From Treponema sp. (lineage in GTDB: Bacteria > Spirochaetota > Spirochaetia > Treponematales > Breznakiellaceae): DNA of 59,362 bases. The notes beneath the pieces are model-generated. The model did no database searches. It was not told where the DNA came from and saw only the letters and a list, made by a program, of their open reading frames with translations. A program made the position numbers and the translations under genes. How positions within the stretch are numbered: position 1 is the stretch's first letter; each line of letters begins with the position of its first letter. The stretch lies in assembly GCA_031278815.1 (NCBI GenBank), contig JAITJS010000008.1, positions 1 to 59,362 on the forward strand, given 5' to 3'. Positions 51,870-59,362 of the stretch are shown piece after piece.

Positions 51870-54428
51870 ATGCAAAACGAGACATTACTTGTAGGTGGTA
51901 TGACCTGCGCTGCCTGTGCAGGTCGGATTGAAAAAACGGTACGAAAGATCGAAGGGGTGAGCGCCGCTTCGGTGAACCTGGCCAGCGAAAAACTCTTTGT
52001 GGAGTACGCTGATGCCCACACCCTTTCCCACATCAAAGATGCGGTGGTCAAGATAGGCTATCAGATTTTGGATACAGCAAAAGGTAGCACCCTTACCATT
52101 CCCATCGGTGGCATGACCTGCGCGGCTTGCTCGGCGCGGGTGGAGAAGGGCATCAGTAAACTGGCGGGCGTAGAAAGGGCCACGGTAAACCTGGCCACGG
52201 AAAAGGCAACCGTGATCTATGACCCGGCGATAATTCGGCTGTCGGCTATAAAAGAGGCAATCGAAAAGGCCGGTTACAAAGCCCTGGATGCGTCAAAGCA
52301 GGGCGCCATAGACCAAGATAAACTGCGCAAAGAACGGGACATACAAATTCTGTGGACAAAGTTCATCGTTGCCGTTGCCTTCGCCCTTCCCCTTCTGTAT
52401 ATCGCCATGGTTCCCATGATCACATGGTTTACCCTGCCTTTCCCCAAAGCCCTCGCCCCCATGAACTTTCCCCTCATCTACGCACTGGTGGAGCTGGTAC
52501 TGGTCATTCCCGTCATTATCGCGGGCAACCGATTCTACACAGTGGGCTTCAAGAACCTTTTCCACCGCAGCCCCAACATGGATTCCCTTATCGCTATCGG
52601 AACCACATCAGCGGTACTCTACAGCCTCTACAACCTGTGGCAGATAGCGCGGGGCGACTTCGGCGCGGTAGAATCCCTCTACTTTGAAACTGCCGGCGTC
52701 ATCATCGCCCTCATCTTGCTGGGCAAATCTTTGGAGGCGGTGTCCAAGGGACGCACCAGCGAAGCCATTAAAAAACTCATGGGCCTTGCCCCAAAGACCG
52801 CGATCATCATCGAACAAGGGGTAGAAAAAGAAATCCCCATTGATGAGGTGATCCCCGGAGACATCATCCTCGTCAAACCCGGCGCAAAAATCCCCGTGGA
52901 CGGCGTGGTAACAGAAGGAATCACCTCCATTGACGAATCCATGCTCACCGGCGAGAGTATGCCTGTGGACAAGAAAGCCGGGGATCCAGTCTACAGTGCT
53001 ACTATCAACGCCAACGGCCTCATTCGCTTCAAAGCGGAAAAAGTGGGTAGCGACACTGTGCTCGCACAAATCATCAAGTTGGTGGAAGATGCCCAGGGTT
53101 CCAAGGCGCCGATTGCTCAGATGGCAGATATTGTGTCTGGCTATTTCGTTCCTATCGTCTGCGCCATTGCTCTGCTTGCAGGGCTTGCGTGGTTTACGGC
53201 GGCTTCCACCGGCCTTGTTGCTTTACCTGAAGGGAAATCAGTAGTGGAATTTGCCCTTACTATTTTTATATCGGTACTCGTCATCGCCTGTCCGTGTGCG
53301 TTGGGACTTGCCACGCCTACGGCGATCATGGTGGGAACCGGAAAAGGCGCGGAGCATGGTATTTTAATTAAAGGCGGGGAAGCTCTGGAAACAACCCATA
53401 AGATACAAACTATTGTATTTGACAAAACCGGAACCATTACCCAAGGGAAACCCAAGGTTACGGACATAGTTACCTCAAAGGGTATTGAACGGGATTACCT
53501 CTTGCGTATCACCGCTTCCGCAGAGCAGGGTTCGGAACATCCGCTGGGCCAGGCGATTGTACAAGGCGCACAGGAACAGGGGTTGGAACTCTTTAAGGTG
53601 TCCCATTTTGAAGCGATCACCGGCAGAGGTATTGAGGCGGAGATTAACGGGGTAAAGGGGCTTATTGGAAATCGTAAGCTCCTGGAGGAACGGGGCATTG
53701 CCCTTACGGCACTGGAAACCGATTCCGACCGGCTGGCCGGGGAAGGGAAAACCCCGATGTATGTTGCCCTGGACGGAGAAATCGCGGGGATTGTGGCGGT
53801 TGCTGATGTGGTAAAGCCTTCCAGTAAAGCGGCTATCGAAAGCCTCCATACGATGGGGATCGAGGTTGCCATGATCACCGGGGACAACCGAAAAACCGCG
53901 GCAGCCATTGCCAAGCAGGTAGGGATTGACCGGGTCCTTGCGGAAGTGCTACCCCAGGACAAGTCCAATGAGGTGAAGAAGTTACAGGATGAGGGACGGA
54001 AGGTGGCGATGGTAGGGGACGGCATTAACGATGCTCCGGCGCTGGTCCAGGCGGATATAGGTATCGCTATTGGGAGCGGAACTGATGTGGCGATGGAATC
54101 CGCTGACATTGTGCTTATGAGAAGCGATCTTAAAGACGTTCCCACTGCCATCAACTTGAGCAAACAGACGATCCGCATCATCAAACAGAACCTGTTCTGG
54201 GCTTTTGGCTACAACACCCTGGGCATCCCCATTGCTGCCGGCGTGCTGTACCTCTTCGGCGGACCGCTCTTAAACCCGATATTCGCCGCTGCTGCCATGA
54301 GCCTTTCCTCGGTGTCGGTACTGACTAATGCCTTACGGCTCAAGCGGTTTAAGGCTGTCCGGGATGACCAGCAGAACCGGGCTGAAACTCTGGAAAATGC
54401 GGCGGCCCCTGGCTGCTGCTCAAAATAG
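51870..54428 (+). CDS. copA: Copper-translocating P-type ATPase
   Basis: An 852-residue P1B-type ATPase. Two HMA domains ([11 protein letters not shown], ~8-70; [11 protein letters not shown], ~80-145), eight predicted membrane helices, the membrane CPC metal site (474-476, [12 protein letters not shown]), phosphatase TGES, phosphorylated Asp518 (DKTGT), SEHPLG and GDGINDAP. The end GCCSK is an extra Cys pair. It exports Cu(I). It follows the FtrD-like gene by ~70 bases in the same operon. Confidence 0.95.
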   Translation: MQNETLLVGGMTCAACAGRIEKTVRKIEGVSAASVNLASEKLFVEYADAHTLSHIKDAVVKIGYQILDTAKGSTLTIPIGGMTCAACSARVEKGISKLAGVERATVNLATEKATVIYDPAIIRLSAIKEAIEKAGYKALDASKQGAIDQDKLRKERDIQILWTKFIVAVAFALPLLYIAMVPMITWFTLPFPKALAPMNFPLIYALVELVLVIPVIIAGNRFYTVGFKNLFHRSPNMDSLIAIGTTSAVLYSLYNLWQIARGDFGAVESLYFETAGVIIALILLGKSLEAVSKGRTSEAIKKLMGLAPKTAIIIEQGVEKEIPIDEVIPGDIILVKPGAKIPVDGVVTEGITSIDESMLTGESMPVDKKAGDPVYSATINANGLIRFKAEKVGSDTVLAQIIKLVEDAQGSKAPIAQMADIVSGYFVPIVCAIALLAGLAWFTAASTGLVALPEGKSVVEFALTIFISVLVIACPCALGLATPTAIMVGTGKGAEHGILIKGGEALETTHKIQTIVFDKTGTITQGKPKVTDIVTSKGIERDYLLRITASAEQGSEHPLGQAIVQGAQEQGLELFKVSHFEAITGRGIEAEINGVKGLIGNRKLLEERGIALTALETDSDRLAGEGKTPMYVALDGEIAGIVAVADVVKPSSKAAIESLHTMGIEVAMITGDNRKTAAAIAKQVGIDRVLAEVLPQDKSNEVKKLQDEGRKVAMVGDGINDAPALVQADIGIAIGSGTDVAMESADIVLMRSDLKDVPTAINLSKQTIRIIKQNLFWAFGYNTLGIPIAAGVLYLFGGPLLNPIFAAAAMSLSSVSVLTNALRLKRFKAVRDDQQNRAETLENAAAPGCCSK

Positions 54429-54448
54429 CAAACAGGAGGGTAAGTAAA

Positions 54449-55132
54449 ATGAAAAGAACACGGCGCCGTATTGGGATAGGACTTTTTGCCCTGTTCATTC
54501 TGGCGGTGGTTTCTTGCGAGAAACTGGATGTGGTGGGAAAAGATTCAACTGCGTCCTTTGACAAAGTTTTGAAACAAATTCCCCAAGCAGTAACGCCGGA
54601 TGCAATGAACGGCGGCTGGTCTTTGATGGCTCCGGATGGTAGCGTCCGGTTTATCTGGAGTAAAAATTATGCGGAAAGCTCTCTCTACGACGTGATGTTG
54701 GAATTTGATGCCGCTCCCTTTATTAAAGCGGGACTTAACCCGGATCGGCTTCCTGTAAATTTCGCTTTCTATAAGGGTAAGATCATGGTAGGTACGAAAC
54801 TCGGACAGGAGCAATTACGGTATCAGGGGGAAGCTACGCCCCTTGCTTCGTATGAACAGATCGTCAAGCTGAAACGGAGCAGTATCGGCTACCATGGGGC
54901 GATGAACCATTACGGGGTAAACCTGGGGGAGGGCAACCTCTTTGAATGGGCCAAGGATATGGGTACCAATGACAAGGATATTGTTTTTGTCCTTAATCCC
55001 GAACCGTTCATTGCCGCGGGGGCTGATCCCGCCGGCATTGAAGGCTGGGCCTTTACCAAGGTTACGGTAGATGACCCCAACGGGAAGCCCGTAGAAGTGG
55101 ACAAAATTTTGAAGCCTTTTGATTTGATATAA
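54449..55132 (+). CDS. Lipoprotein of unknown function in the copper operon
   Basis: 227 residues. A positively charged start, a hydrophobic stretch and the lipobox AVVSC at ~19-23 mark a lipoprotein. The body reads as a compact mixed fold (GGWSLMAPDGSVRFIWSKN, YDVMLEFDAAPFIKAGL, VLNPEPFIAAGADPAG). Two similar FDAAPFIKAGLNP / LNPEPFIAAGADP segments suggest an internal duplication. I do not know the family. As last gene of the operon it may bind metal or a redox partner in the periplasm. Confidence 0.75.
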   Translation: MKRTRRRIGIGLFALFILAVVSCEKLDVVGKDSTASFDKVLKQIPQAVTPDAMNGGWSLMAPDGSVRFIWSKNYAESSLYDVMLEFDAAPFIKAGLNPDRLPVNFAFYKGKIMVGTKLGQEQLRYQGEATPLASYEQIVKLKRSSIGYHGAMNHYGVNLGEGNLFEWAKDMGTNDKDIVFVLNPEPFIAAGADPAGIEGWAFTKVTVDDPNGKPVEVDKILKPFDLI

Positions 55133-55202
55133 ATGTAGTGGTCGATATAAAAGGGATATTGAAAAACAATACCCATAACTAGACAGGAAATCAGTGCTAA
55201 CA

Positions 55203-55230
55203 GGGACGCGGTGAAAACGGCGTCCTTTTT
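55203..55230 (+). terminator. Terminator of the copper operon
   Basis: GGACGC (55204-55209) pairs with GCGTCC (55220-55225), followed by TTTTTATT. Confidence 0.65.
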
Positions 55231-55297
55231 ATTCAACTAACGTTGATATAGTAGTTCTACTTTATAAATAATTAATATATATGCTATTGCTTAAGGC

Positions 55298-55768
55298 ATG
55301 GCATACGACAAGAAATTTAGAAAGAAATCATCCATCACCTCATCGCCGTCCATGAGAAACGGCCCTGGGGCAGCAAGATCGCCAAATACTTCCGGGCCTT
55401 TATCGGCGCCTTTCATGCGAATATGCCCTTTATCTTCTATATTTCTCTCGGCCAAGCATCCCAGCATGTACGTCTACAATCCCCAGCCTGCAGAAACGCG
55501 GAGTTCCCGTTCTGTGTTCCGGGAGGAATGTGAACGCAAGAAACCCAAGATATTAGAGATTACCCGTTTCTTTGAGTATCTGGCGGAGCATGACTATGTC
55601 CAGATGGAATATCGGGGTATACAGGACAGACCGTTACGGCCTGTGGGGTATGACACCGTATGGCGGAAGTACAGCGACTTTTACAACGACATAATGACCG
55701 GTTTATTCTTTGTGTGTCTTGCGGAGTTTACCCCCACGGAGAGACTCTATGAACTATGGCACTCCTGA
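55298..55768 (+). pseudogene. Hypothetical gene disrupted by frameshifts
   Basis: The frame from ATG 55298 begins MAYDKKFRK, but from there to ~55480 the protein-like reading is in another frame (KEIIHHLIAVHEKRPWGSKI, YFRAFIGAFHANMPFIFYIS). It returns to the first frame for the rest (ITRFFEYLAEHDYVQMEYRG, VGYDTVWRKYSDFYNDIM). Two compensating shifts would restore ~157 residues. No known domain is recognised. Good terminators flank it. Confidence 0.5.
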
Positions 55769-55774
55769 CTAAAA

Positions 55775-55803
55775 AAGACCCGCCAGCAGGCGGGTCTTTT
55801 TTT
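55775..55803. terminator. Bidirectional terminator
   Basis: A perfect 10-bp stem AAGACCCGCC / GGCGGGTCTT with loop AGCA, with A-run before and T-run after, serves the rightward broken gene and the leftward pncB. Confidence 0.9.
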
Positions 55804-55821
55804 GCCCTGGCCCTGAAAAAA

Positions 55822-57267
55822 TCACAGATCTCCGAGATGGGCTTTGATAAGATCCCGTTTCAGGTCCCGGAGCCGTTCGGTAATGGATACTTTGTAAATA
55901 TGGGGGTTGAGCAGGCGCTTGTAACTGGCATCAAAGGATGCAAGCCCGGAACGGACCACGTTACGGATTTCTTCCAGAGAAGGATTTACGGCAAGGGGTC
56001 GACCCTGTTCCATGCGGAGCTTGAGGAGGGGCTCCGCAGTCCCTCCCAGGGTATGGGTAAAATGCCGGTAATCCCCGGAGGTATGCCACAACAGGTACTT
56101 GCCCCCTTTTGCTAGGGTATCTGGATTGACCGGATCATCCACACTAAGCACATCCGCTACTGCCATACCTTGGGAGTCCTGGATCCGCCATACCTGCTTC
56201 ACCGCAGGGGTGGTGGTCTTGTCCGGGTTATCGGAACACTTCATCACCGGCAGGAACTTCCCCTGGCCGTCTTCCCGGGCAGTCAGCTTATACACCCCGG
56301 TAAAGGCCGCTTCCACCCCTCCGGTTACCATCTGGGTTCCTACCCCCCAGCTATTGATAGGAGCCCCTTGGTCGGTGAGGGCCTGGATGATGGTTTCATC
56401 CAGATCATTGGATACGGCAATGGTGGCATTAGGGAGTCCTGCAGCATCAAAGAGCCTGCGCACCTCCACGGAAAGGTAATGCATGTCTCCGGAATCCAGG
56501 CGGACCCCGAAATTTCTCCCTTCTGCGGCAAGGCGTTTCCCTACTTTGATGGCATTGGGAACGCCGCTCTTGAGGGTATCATAGGTGTCGATGAGGAACA
56601 CCGGGTGTTTGGGGTACAGGTCTGCATAGGCTTGAAATGCCGCTTCTTCACTGGGGTGGGCCATGACCCAGGAATGAGCCATAGTTCCCATCACGGGGAT
56701 GCCAAATTCCTTGCCTGCCAGTACATTGGAAGTCCCTACCGTTCCCCCAATGAAAGCCGCCCGGGAAGCAGACATGGCGCCGTCAAAGCCCTGGGCTCTG
56801 CGCAGCCCGAATTCCATGATCGCCCCATTACCCGAGGCAAGCACGGTGCGAGCAGTCTTAGTGGCGATAAGGCTCTGAAAATTAATGATGTTTAAGAGCA
56901 TGCCTTCGATGATCTGACATTCGACGAGTCTTCCCTTGATGCGGATTAAAGGTTCCTGGGGGAAGATCACCGTCCCTTCATCCATCGCCCATACAGAGCC
57001 GGTAAATCGGAAGTCTTGAAGATACGTAAGGAAGGGTTCTTCAAAAAGCCCCAGGCCTTGGAGATAGGCCAGATCCTCTGATGAAAAGGAAAAGTCCTGG
57101 AGCTGATCGAGCAAGGTTCCCAAGCCGGCAAATACGGAAAACCCCCCTTCAAAGGGTTGGCGACGGAAGAACATTTCAAAGACCGCATTCCGATTCATAT
57201 TATTTTTCCAATACCCTTGGGCCATAGTAAGGGCATAAAAGTCGCTAAAGAGGGCTGATGAGGTCAT
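55822..57267 (-). CDS. pncB: Nicotinate phosphoribosyltransferase
   Basis: The 481-residue enzyme turns nicotinate and PRPP into nicotinate mononucleotide in NAD salvage. Family blocks are FSDFYALTMAQGYW at the start, FFRRQPFEGGFSVF, EFGLRRAQGFDGAMSASRAA, GTMAHSWVM and GVRLDSGDM. It is translationally coupled to the nicotinamidase gene (4-base overlap). Confidence 0.95.
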   Translation of the reverse strand: MTSSALFSDFYALTMAQGYWKNNMNRNAVFEMFFRRQPFEGGFSVFAGLGTLLDQLQDFSFSSEDLAYLQGLGLFEEPFLTYLQDFRFTGSVWAMDEGTVIFPQEPLIRIKGRLVECQIIEGMLLNIINFQSLIATKTARTVLASGNGAIMEFGLRRAQGFDGAMSASRAAFIGGTVGTSNVLAGKEFGIPVMGTMAHSWVMAHPSEEAAFQAYADLYPKHPVFLIDTYDTLKSGVPNAIKVGKRLAAEGRNFGVRLDSGDMHYLSVEVRRLFDAAGLPNATIAVSNDLDETIIQALTDQGAPINSWGVGTQMVTGGVEAAFTGVYKLTAREDGQGKFLPVMKCSDNPDKTTTPAVKQVWRIQDSQGMAVADVLSVDDPVNPDTLAKGGKYLLWHTSGDYRHFTHTLGGTAEPLLKLRMEQGRPLAVNPSLEEIRNVVRSGLASFDASYKRLLNPHIYKVSITERLRDLKRDLIKAHLGDL

Positions 57268-57953
57268 AGGTTTCTCCCTATCTCCTTTGCATCTACTAAG
57301 CTAACTCCCGCCTCCTCCATGGCCTGGAAAGCCCGTTCCACCGAGCCTTCAGGATAACCCACCCCACGGACCGCATCAACCACAACCAGGGTCTCATAAC
57401 CAAGGTAGACCGCATCCAGGACACTATAGAGGACGCAATAATCCGTGGCAAGCCCTCCTACTATCAGGGTGGTGATGGCAAGTCCCCGTAAGAAACCGTC
57501 AAGGCCCGTAGGGGTTTTTCGGTCATTCTCAAAAAAAGCCGAATACGAGTCCAGGTTCTGACGAAACCCCTTACGCAGTATGAGGCTTGCCCTGTGGAGA
57601 TTGAACCGGTCGTGGAAGGCGGCCCCTAGGCTCCCTTGTACCCCGTGATCCGGCCACAAGACCTGAGAGCCTACCCCCGGCAGGTCCAGGATATCCCCGG
57701 CTTGCTTCCCCGGGTGGGCTGAGGCAAAGGAAACATGCCCAGGAGGGTGCCAATCCTGAGTGGCAATCAGCCGGGCCCCAGCATGGACCAATCCTTCCCC
57801 GAGGGCATTAAGGGGAGGGATTACCTCCTCCCCCTTAGTAACCGCCAAGGCTCCGGGAGGCCGGTTTTCCCCGGAAACCGCGGTATAGGCGGGACAGAAA
57901 TCATTTTGCACATCAATGGCAAGTAGTGCGGATGTGGCGAAATCAATCGTCAT
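57264..57953 (-). CDS. pncA: Nicotinamidase
   Basis: A 229-residue isochorismatase-fold amidase makes nicotinate from nicotinamide. Catalytic Asp14 (AIDVQNDFCP), metal ligands in DWHPPGHVSFA, and the nucleophile Cys in GGLATDYCV with the preceding cis-peptide. It starts the pncA-pncB operon and supplies the substrate of the second enzyme. Confidence 0.95.
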   Translation of the reverse strand: MTIDFATSALLAIDVQNDFCPAYTAVSGENRPPGALAVTKGEEVIPPLNALGEGLVHAGARLIATQDWHPPGHVSFASAHPGKQAGDILDLPGVGSQVLWPDHGVQGSLGAAFHDRFNLHRASLILRKGFRQNLDSYSAFFENDRKTPTGLDGFLRGLAITTLIVGGLATDYCVLYSVLDAVYLGYETLVVVDAVRGVGYPEGSVERAFQAMEEAGVSLVDAKEIGRNL

Positions 57954-57999
57954 AGGATACTCCTTAAGGATTTTCAGGATCTACTTTGGTGTATACGAA

Positions 58000-58130
58000 C
58001 TATAAAAATTGGGTGGTGATCCACAAAGTATGATGGAAGAATCTGGGTACCAAGCCAAGGGAAGTTAATTCATTGTAAAATAATGCATTACGTTCACTGA
58101 TCGTTAGCCGATTTTTCCCTTATCATACAT
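58000..58130 (-). pseudogene. Small frameshifted ORF upstream of pncA
   Basis: A near-perfect ribosome site (GGAGGTGATC, 58145-58136) precedes ATG 58130. The frame stops after eight codons, but adding one A to the A5 run (58116-58112 region) restores 43 codons containing LTISERNALFYNELTSLG and ending before pncA. It may be a tiny gene with a broken or sequencing-damaged A-run. No family recognised. Confidence 0.4.
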
Positions 58131-58156
58131 TGTAGATCACCTCCAAAAATTGAGAT

Positions 58157-58186
58157 AATATAATACACTCTTCCTAGGGAAGTCAA
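58157..58186 (-). promoter_or_regulatory. Promoter before the pncA unit, with inverted repeat in the spacer
   Basis: On the minus strand TTGACT (58186-58181), 18 bases, TATATT (58162-58157). The spacer holds the inverted repeat CTTCC-TAG-GGAAG (58170-58182, plus strand), a possible repressor site, for example for an NAD-responsive regulator. Confidence 0.5.
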
Positions 58187-58309
58187 TATCCTTTTCGTCC
58201 AGGAAGCGGGCGCTATTTTTCTACCGCGATTTTCTGAGGCGTTGGTAGTTCCTGAATAGCAGTTCCTCATTTCCCCCCCAAATAAAGAGACTAACAGCGT
58301 TCTTCCCTG

Positions 58310-58770
58310 GGCTTTGGGTTGCTAGGCTGGAAACCTATGCTGAAGTGAAGGGCATCGAATGGACTTGGCTGAGTGTGGACGGTTGTATGAGTAAAGCGCC
58401 TTTGGCGCAGGAAACGGTGGGGAAAAACCAGGAAGTAACCGGCAGCTGCTGGTGGGTGGGGCGGGGGTGGCGCTGGTGATAACCGGGGTCAATCACCCTG
58501 ATGTATCCCAGCGTGAAGCGGTGGTGGATTCTTTTTAGGTTGAGCAGCCTGATAGTTTTGAAACTCCCGAGCATTTATACCTTGACAAAGGTTACTGCGG
58601 GGAACCGGCTTTAGAGAGTGTTGTCTTACGTCATATCAAGAGCCGGGGCCAGGAAAGACTAGAAAAGCAGTACGGTACTGAGTTTAAGGTGCGCCGGTGG
58701 GTTGTGGAGGCCGCTCATTGATGGATGAACTGTTTTCGCAAAATACGGTCAAGCTCGCGCCTGTTTACCG
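58310..58770 (+). mobile_element. IS5-type transposase remnant (copy 2)
   Basis: The reading WTWLSVDGCMSKAPLAQETVGKN, then after shifts EHLYLDKGYCGEPALE, LRHIKSRGQERLEKQYG and RRWVVEAAH, stop (TGA), WMNCFRK matches the order of conserved blocks of IS5/IS427-like transposases (DGAMTKAPLGGE, LDxGY, ARRWVVE.HSWMNRFR). At least two frameshifts and one stop make it dead. It is related to the shorter copy at 6.8 kb. Confidence 0.7.
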
Positions 58771-59076
58771 TAAACCGCGCTACTTCCTCAATGTTTGCGA
58801 TGAACCGTTCTGTATCCGACTGGCGGGCCGCGTTTATAGAGGTAAGCTCCCGGCTCATTTGTAGTATGGTATCATGGCGTCCGCCGTTTCCAGTTCCGGA
58901 ATTGCCTGTTTTCCGCCGCCTGCACATACGTTAACGGATCCGGCAAAAAGCAAGAGGAGGAGCGCCAAAAGTGACGTCCTATACCTGAATCTGATGGACA
59001 AGCGCACGGCATCTAACCGCCCGGTTCCCGTAAAAAACATGCAAAAATACATGGAATTATGTCTTTTTATCGGCAT
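58715..59076 (-). pseudogene. Small exported-protein gene broken by a frameshift
   Basis: The upstream frame (59076-58855) gives a hydrophobic signal (RTSLLALLLLLFAGSVNV) and CAGGGKQAIPELETAD. It stops at TGA, while a second frame (to 58715) continues as HDTILQMSRELTSINAARQS and FIANIEEVARFTVNRRELD. Joined near 58880 these make one small exported or lipoprotein. Its 3' end overlaps the transposase remnant. Function unknown. Confidence 0.4.
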
Positions 59077-59155
59077 TTATTGAGCTATTAACAATTAACG
59101 GTGAACAGTGAGCCTGTCGCGTCCTAGTTTAAAGTTGTCACATGGAGAAGAAAAG

Positions 59156-59276
59156 ATGAGGGATTTGGTACGGTACGGCGAGGCGTTTAAGCTTAAGTCT
59201 TGTGGAGGACATGGCGGCGGGAAATATGCGAGTCTTTTGTAGTTATAATTTTGGTGAAGATTTAGGTAACTACTGA
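59156..59276 (+). mobile_element. Fragment of an IS3-type transposase orfA
   Basis: ATG with GGAGAAG upstream begins MRDLVRYGEAFKLK. A one-base shift continues LVEDMAAGNM, resembling the N-terminal helix-turn-helix start of IS3 orfA proteins (YSEAFKxKVVEE). It ends within 40 codons. Decayed and low certainty. Confidence 0.35.
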
Positions 59277-59362
59277 TATGTATACTTCGTATAAGACCGG
59301 GCGGCATTCATCATCGTTCTGATATTTTCAAGCGGCGTGGCCGGTGAAATATCGCAACCCGG
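59270..59362 (-). CDS. C-terminal end of a uroporphyrinogen decarboxylase / MtaA-type methyltransferase family protein
   Basis: Only 30 residues are inside the window. They begin PGCDISPATPLENIRTMMNA, the typical last block of URO-D-family proteins (PGCDIPPxTPxENIxAMVEA), a family that includes corrinoid:coenzyme methyltransferases (MtaA, CmuA). In strict anaerobes these are usually B12-dependent methyl-transfer proteins rather than heme enzymes. The gene starts beyond the right edge. Confidence 0.65.
   Translation of the reverse strand, partial: PGCDISPATPLENIRTMMNAARSYTKYTYQ

Noticed and set aside
1..59362. CRISPR arrays, rRNA genes, prophage structural genes, replication origin
   Set aside because: No regularly spaced direct repeats other than the WD40 coding units, no rRNA signature, no phage structural modules and no dnaA-box cluster were seen.

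Overview
The window looks like chromosomal DNA of a spirochaete of the Treponema group, probably a free-living or gut-associated (termite-gut type) treponeme. This is inferred from protein style and gene order: def-fmt-PASTA protein, a sigma-70 factor behind a LysM protein, PEGA-domain and YggT proteins, smpB, and Treponema-type WD40/zinc-ribbon proteins. It is not proven by an rRNA gene. Most genes are GC-balanced housekeeping genes; the restriction-modification gene at 44.8-47.7 kb and the left edge are visibly AT-richer.

Layout. 1-1.2 kb: the left edge holds the 5' part of a nicotianamine-synthase-like protein and, upstream of it, a clear cobalamin riboswitch. 1.25-4.2 kb: hemW and two signal-peptidase genes, one of which has lost its catalytic serine. 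4.3-6.3 kb: a PEGA/SUMF1 protein expressed from a perfect consensus promoter that sits almost on its start codon, then smpB. 6.3-7.4 kb: decayed material (HU-like fragment, transposase remnant). 7.8-11.9 kb: cysteine desulfurase, CYTH protein, LysM/M23-like protein and an RpoS/RpoD-like sigma factor. 11.9-14.6 kb: purE-purC-purF. 14.7-14.95 kb: a promoter-terminator pair that brackets a candidate small RNA. 14.96-17.8 kb: a metal-chelate or cobalamin ABC importer. 17.9-20.2 kb: a polysaccharide initiation/chain-length pair. 20.6 kb: tRNA-Phe. 20.9-25.75 kb: a glycosyltransferase, then Dus, TatD and AlaX.

25.9-33.1 kb is a sugar regulon: a LacI-type repressor, an operator-bearing promoter, binding protein and two permeases without their own ATPase, and a GH65 phosphorylase fused to a beta-phosphoglucomutase-like HAD domain. 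An imported disaccharide could thus be split by phosphate and isomerised to glucose 6-phosphate by one protein. 33.1-38.7 kb: YggT, RecG, PASTA protein, Fmt, Def. 38.9-39.1 kb: a second candidate small RNA.

39.8-47.7 kb is the most unusual part. A WD40 beta-propeller protein with an N-terminal helical domain and zinc ribbon is followed by a TerY-C-like zinc ribbon interrupted by TGA, a divergent Ser/Thr kinase with zinc ribbon, a TerY-like vWA protein and a PP2C phosphatase. This is the kinase/vWA/phosphatase set known as the TerY-P triad. It faces an AT-rich single-chain (type IIG-like) restriction-modification gene. It is a good candidate stress or anti-phage signalling island.

48.9-55.1 kb is a copper/metal operon: HMA-SafE-cupredoxin fusion, two tiny membrane proteins, an FtrD-like protein, CopA, and a lipoprotein. 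55.8-58.0 kb is a pncA-pncB NAD salvage operon. The right edge is littered with broken genes and transposase fragments, and ends in the C-terminus of a uroporphyrinogen-decarboxylase/corrinoid-methyltransferase-family protein. Several small genes carry single frameshifts or stops; some could be sequence errors, especially those in homopolymers.
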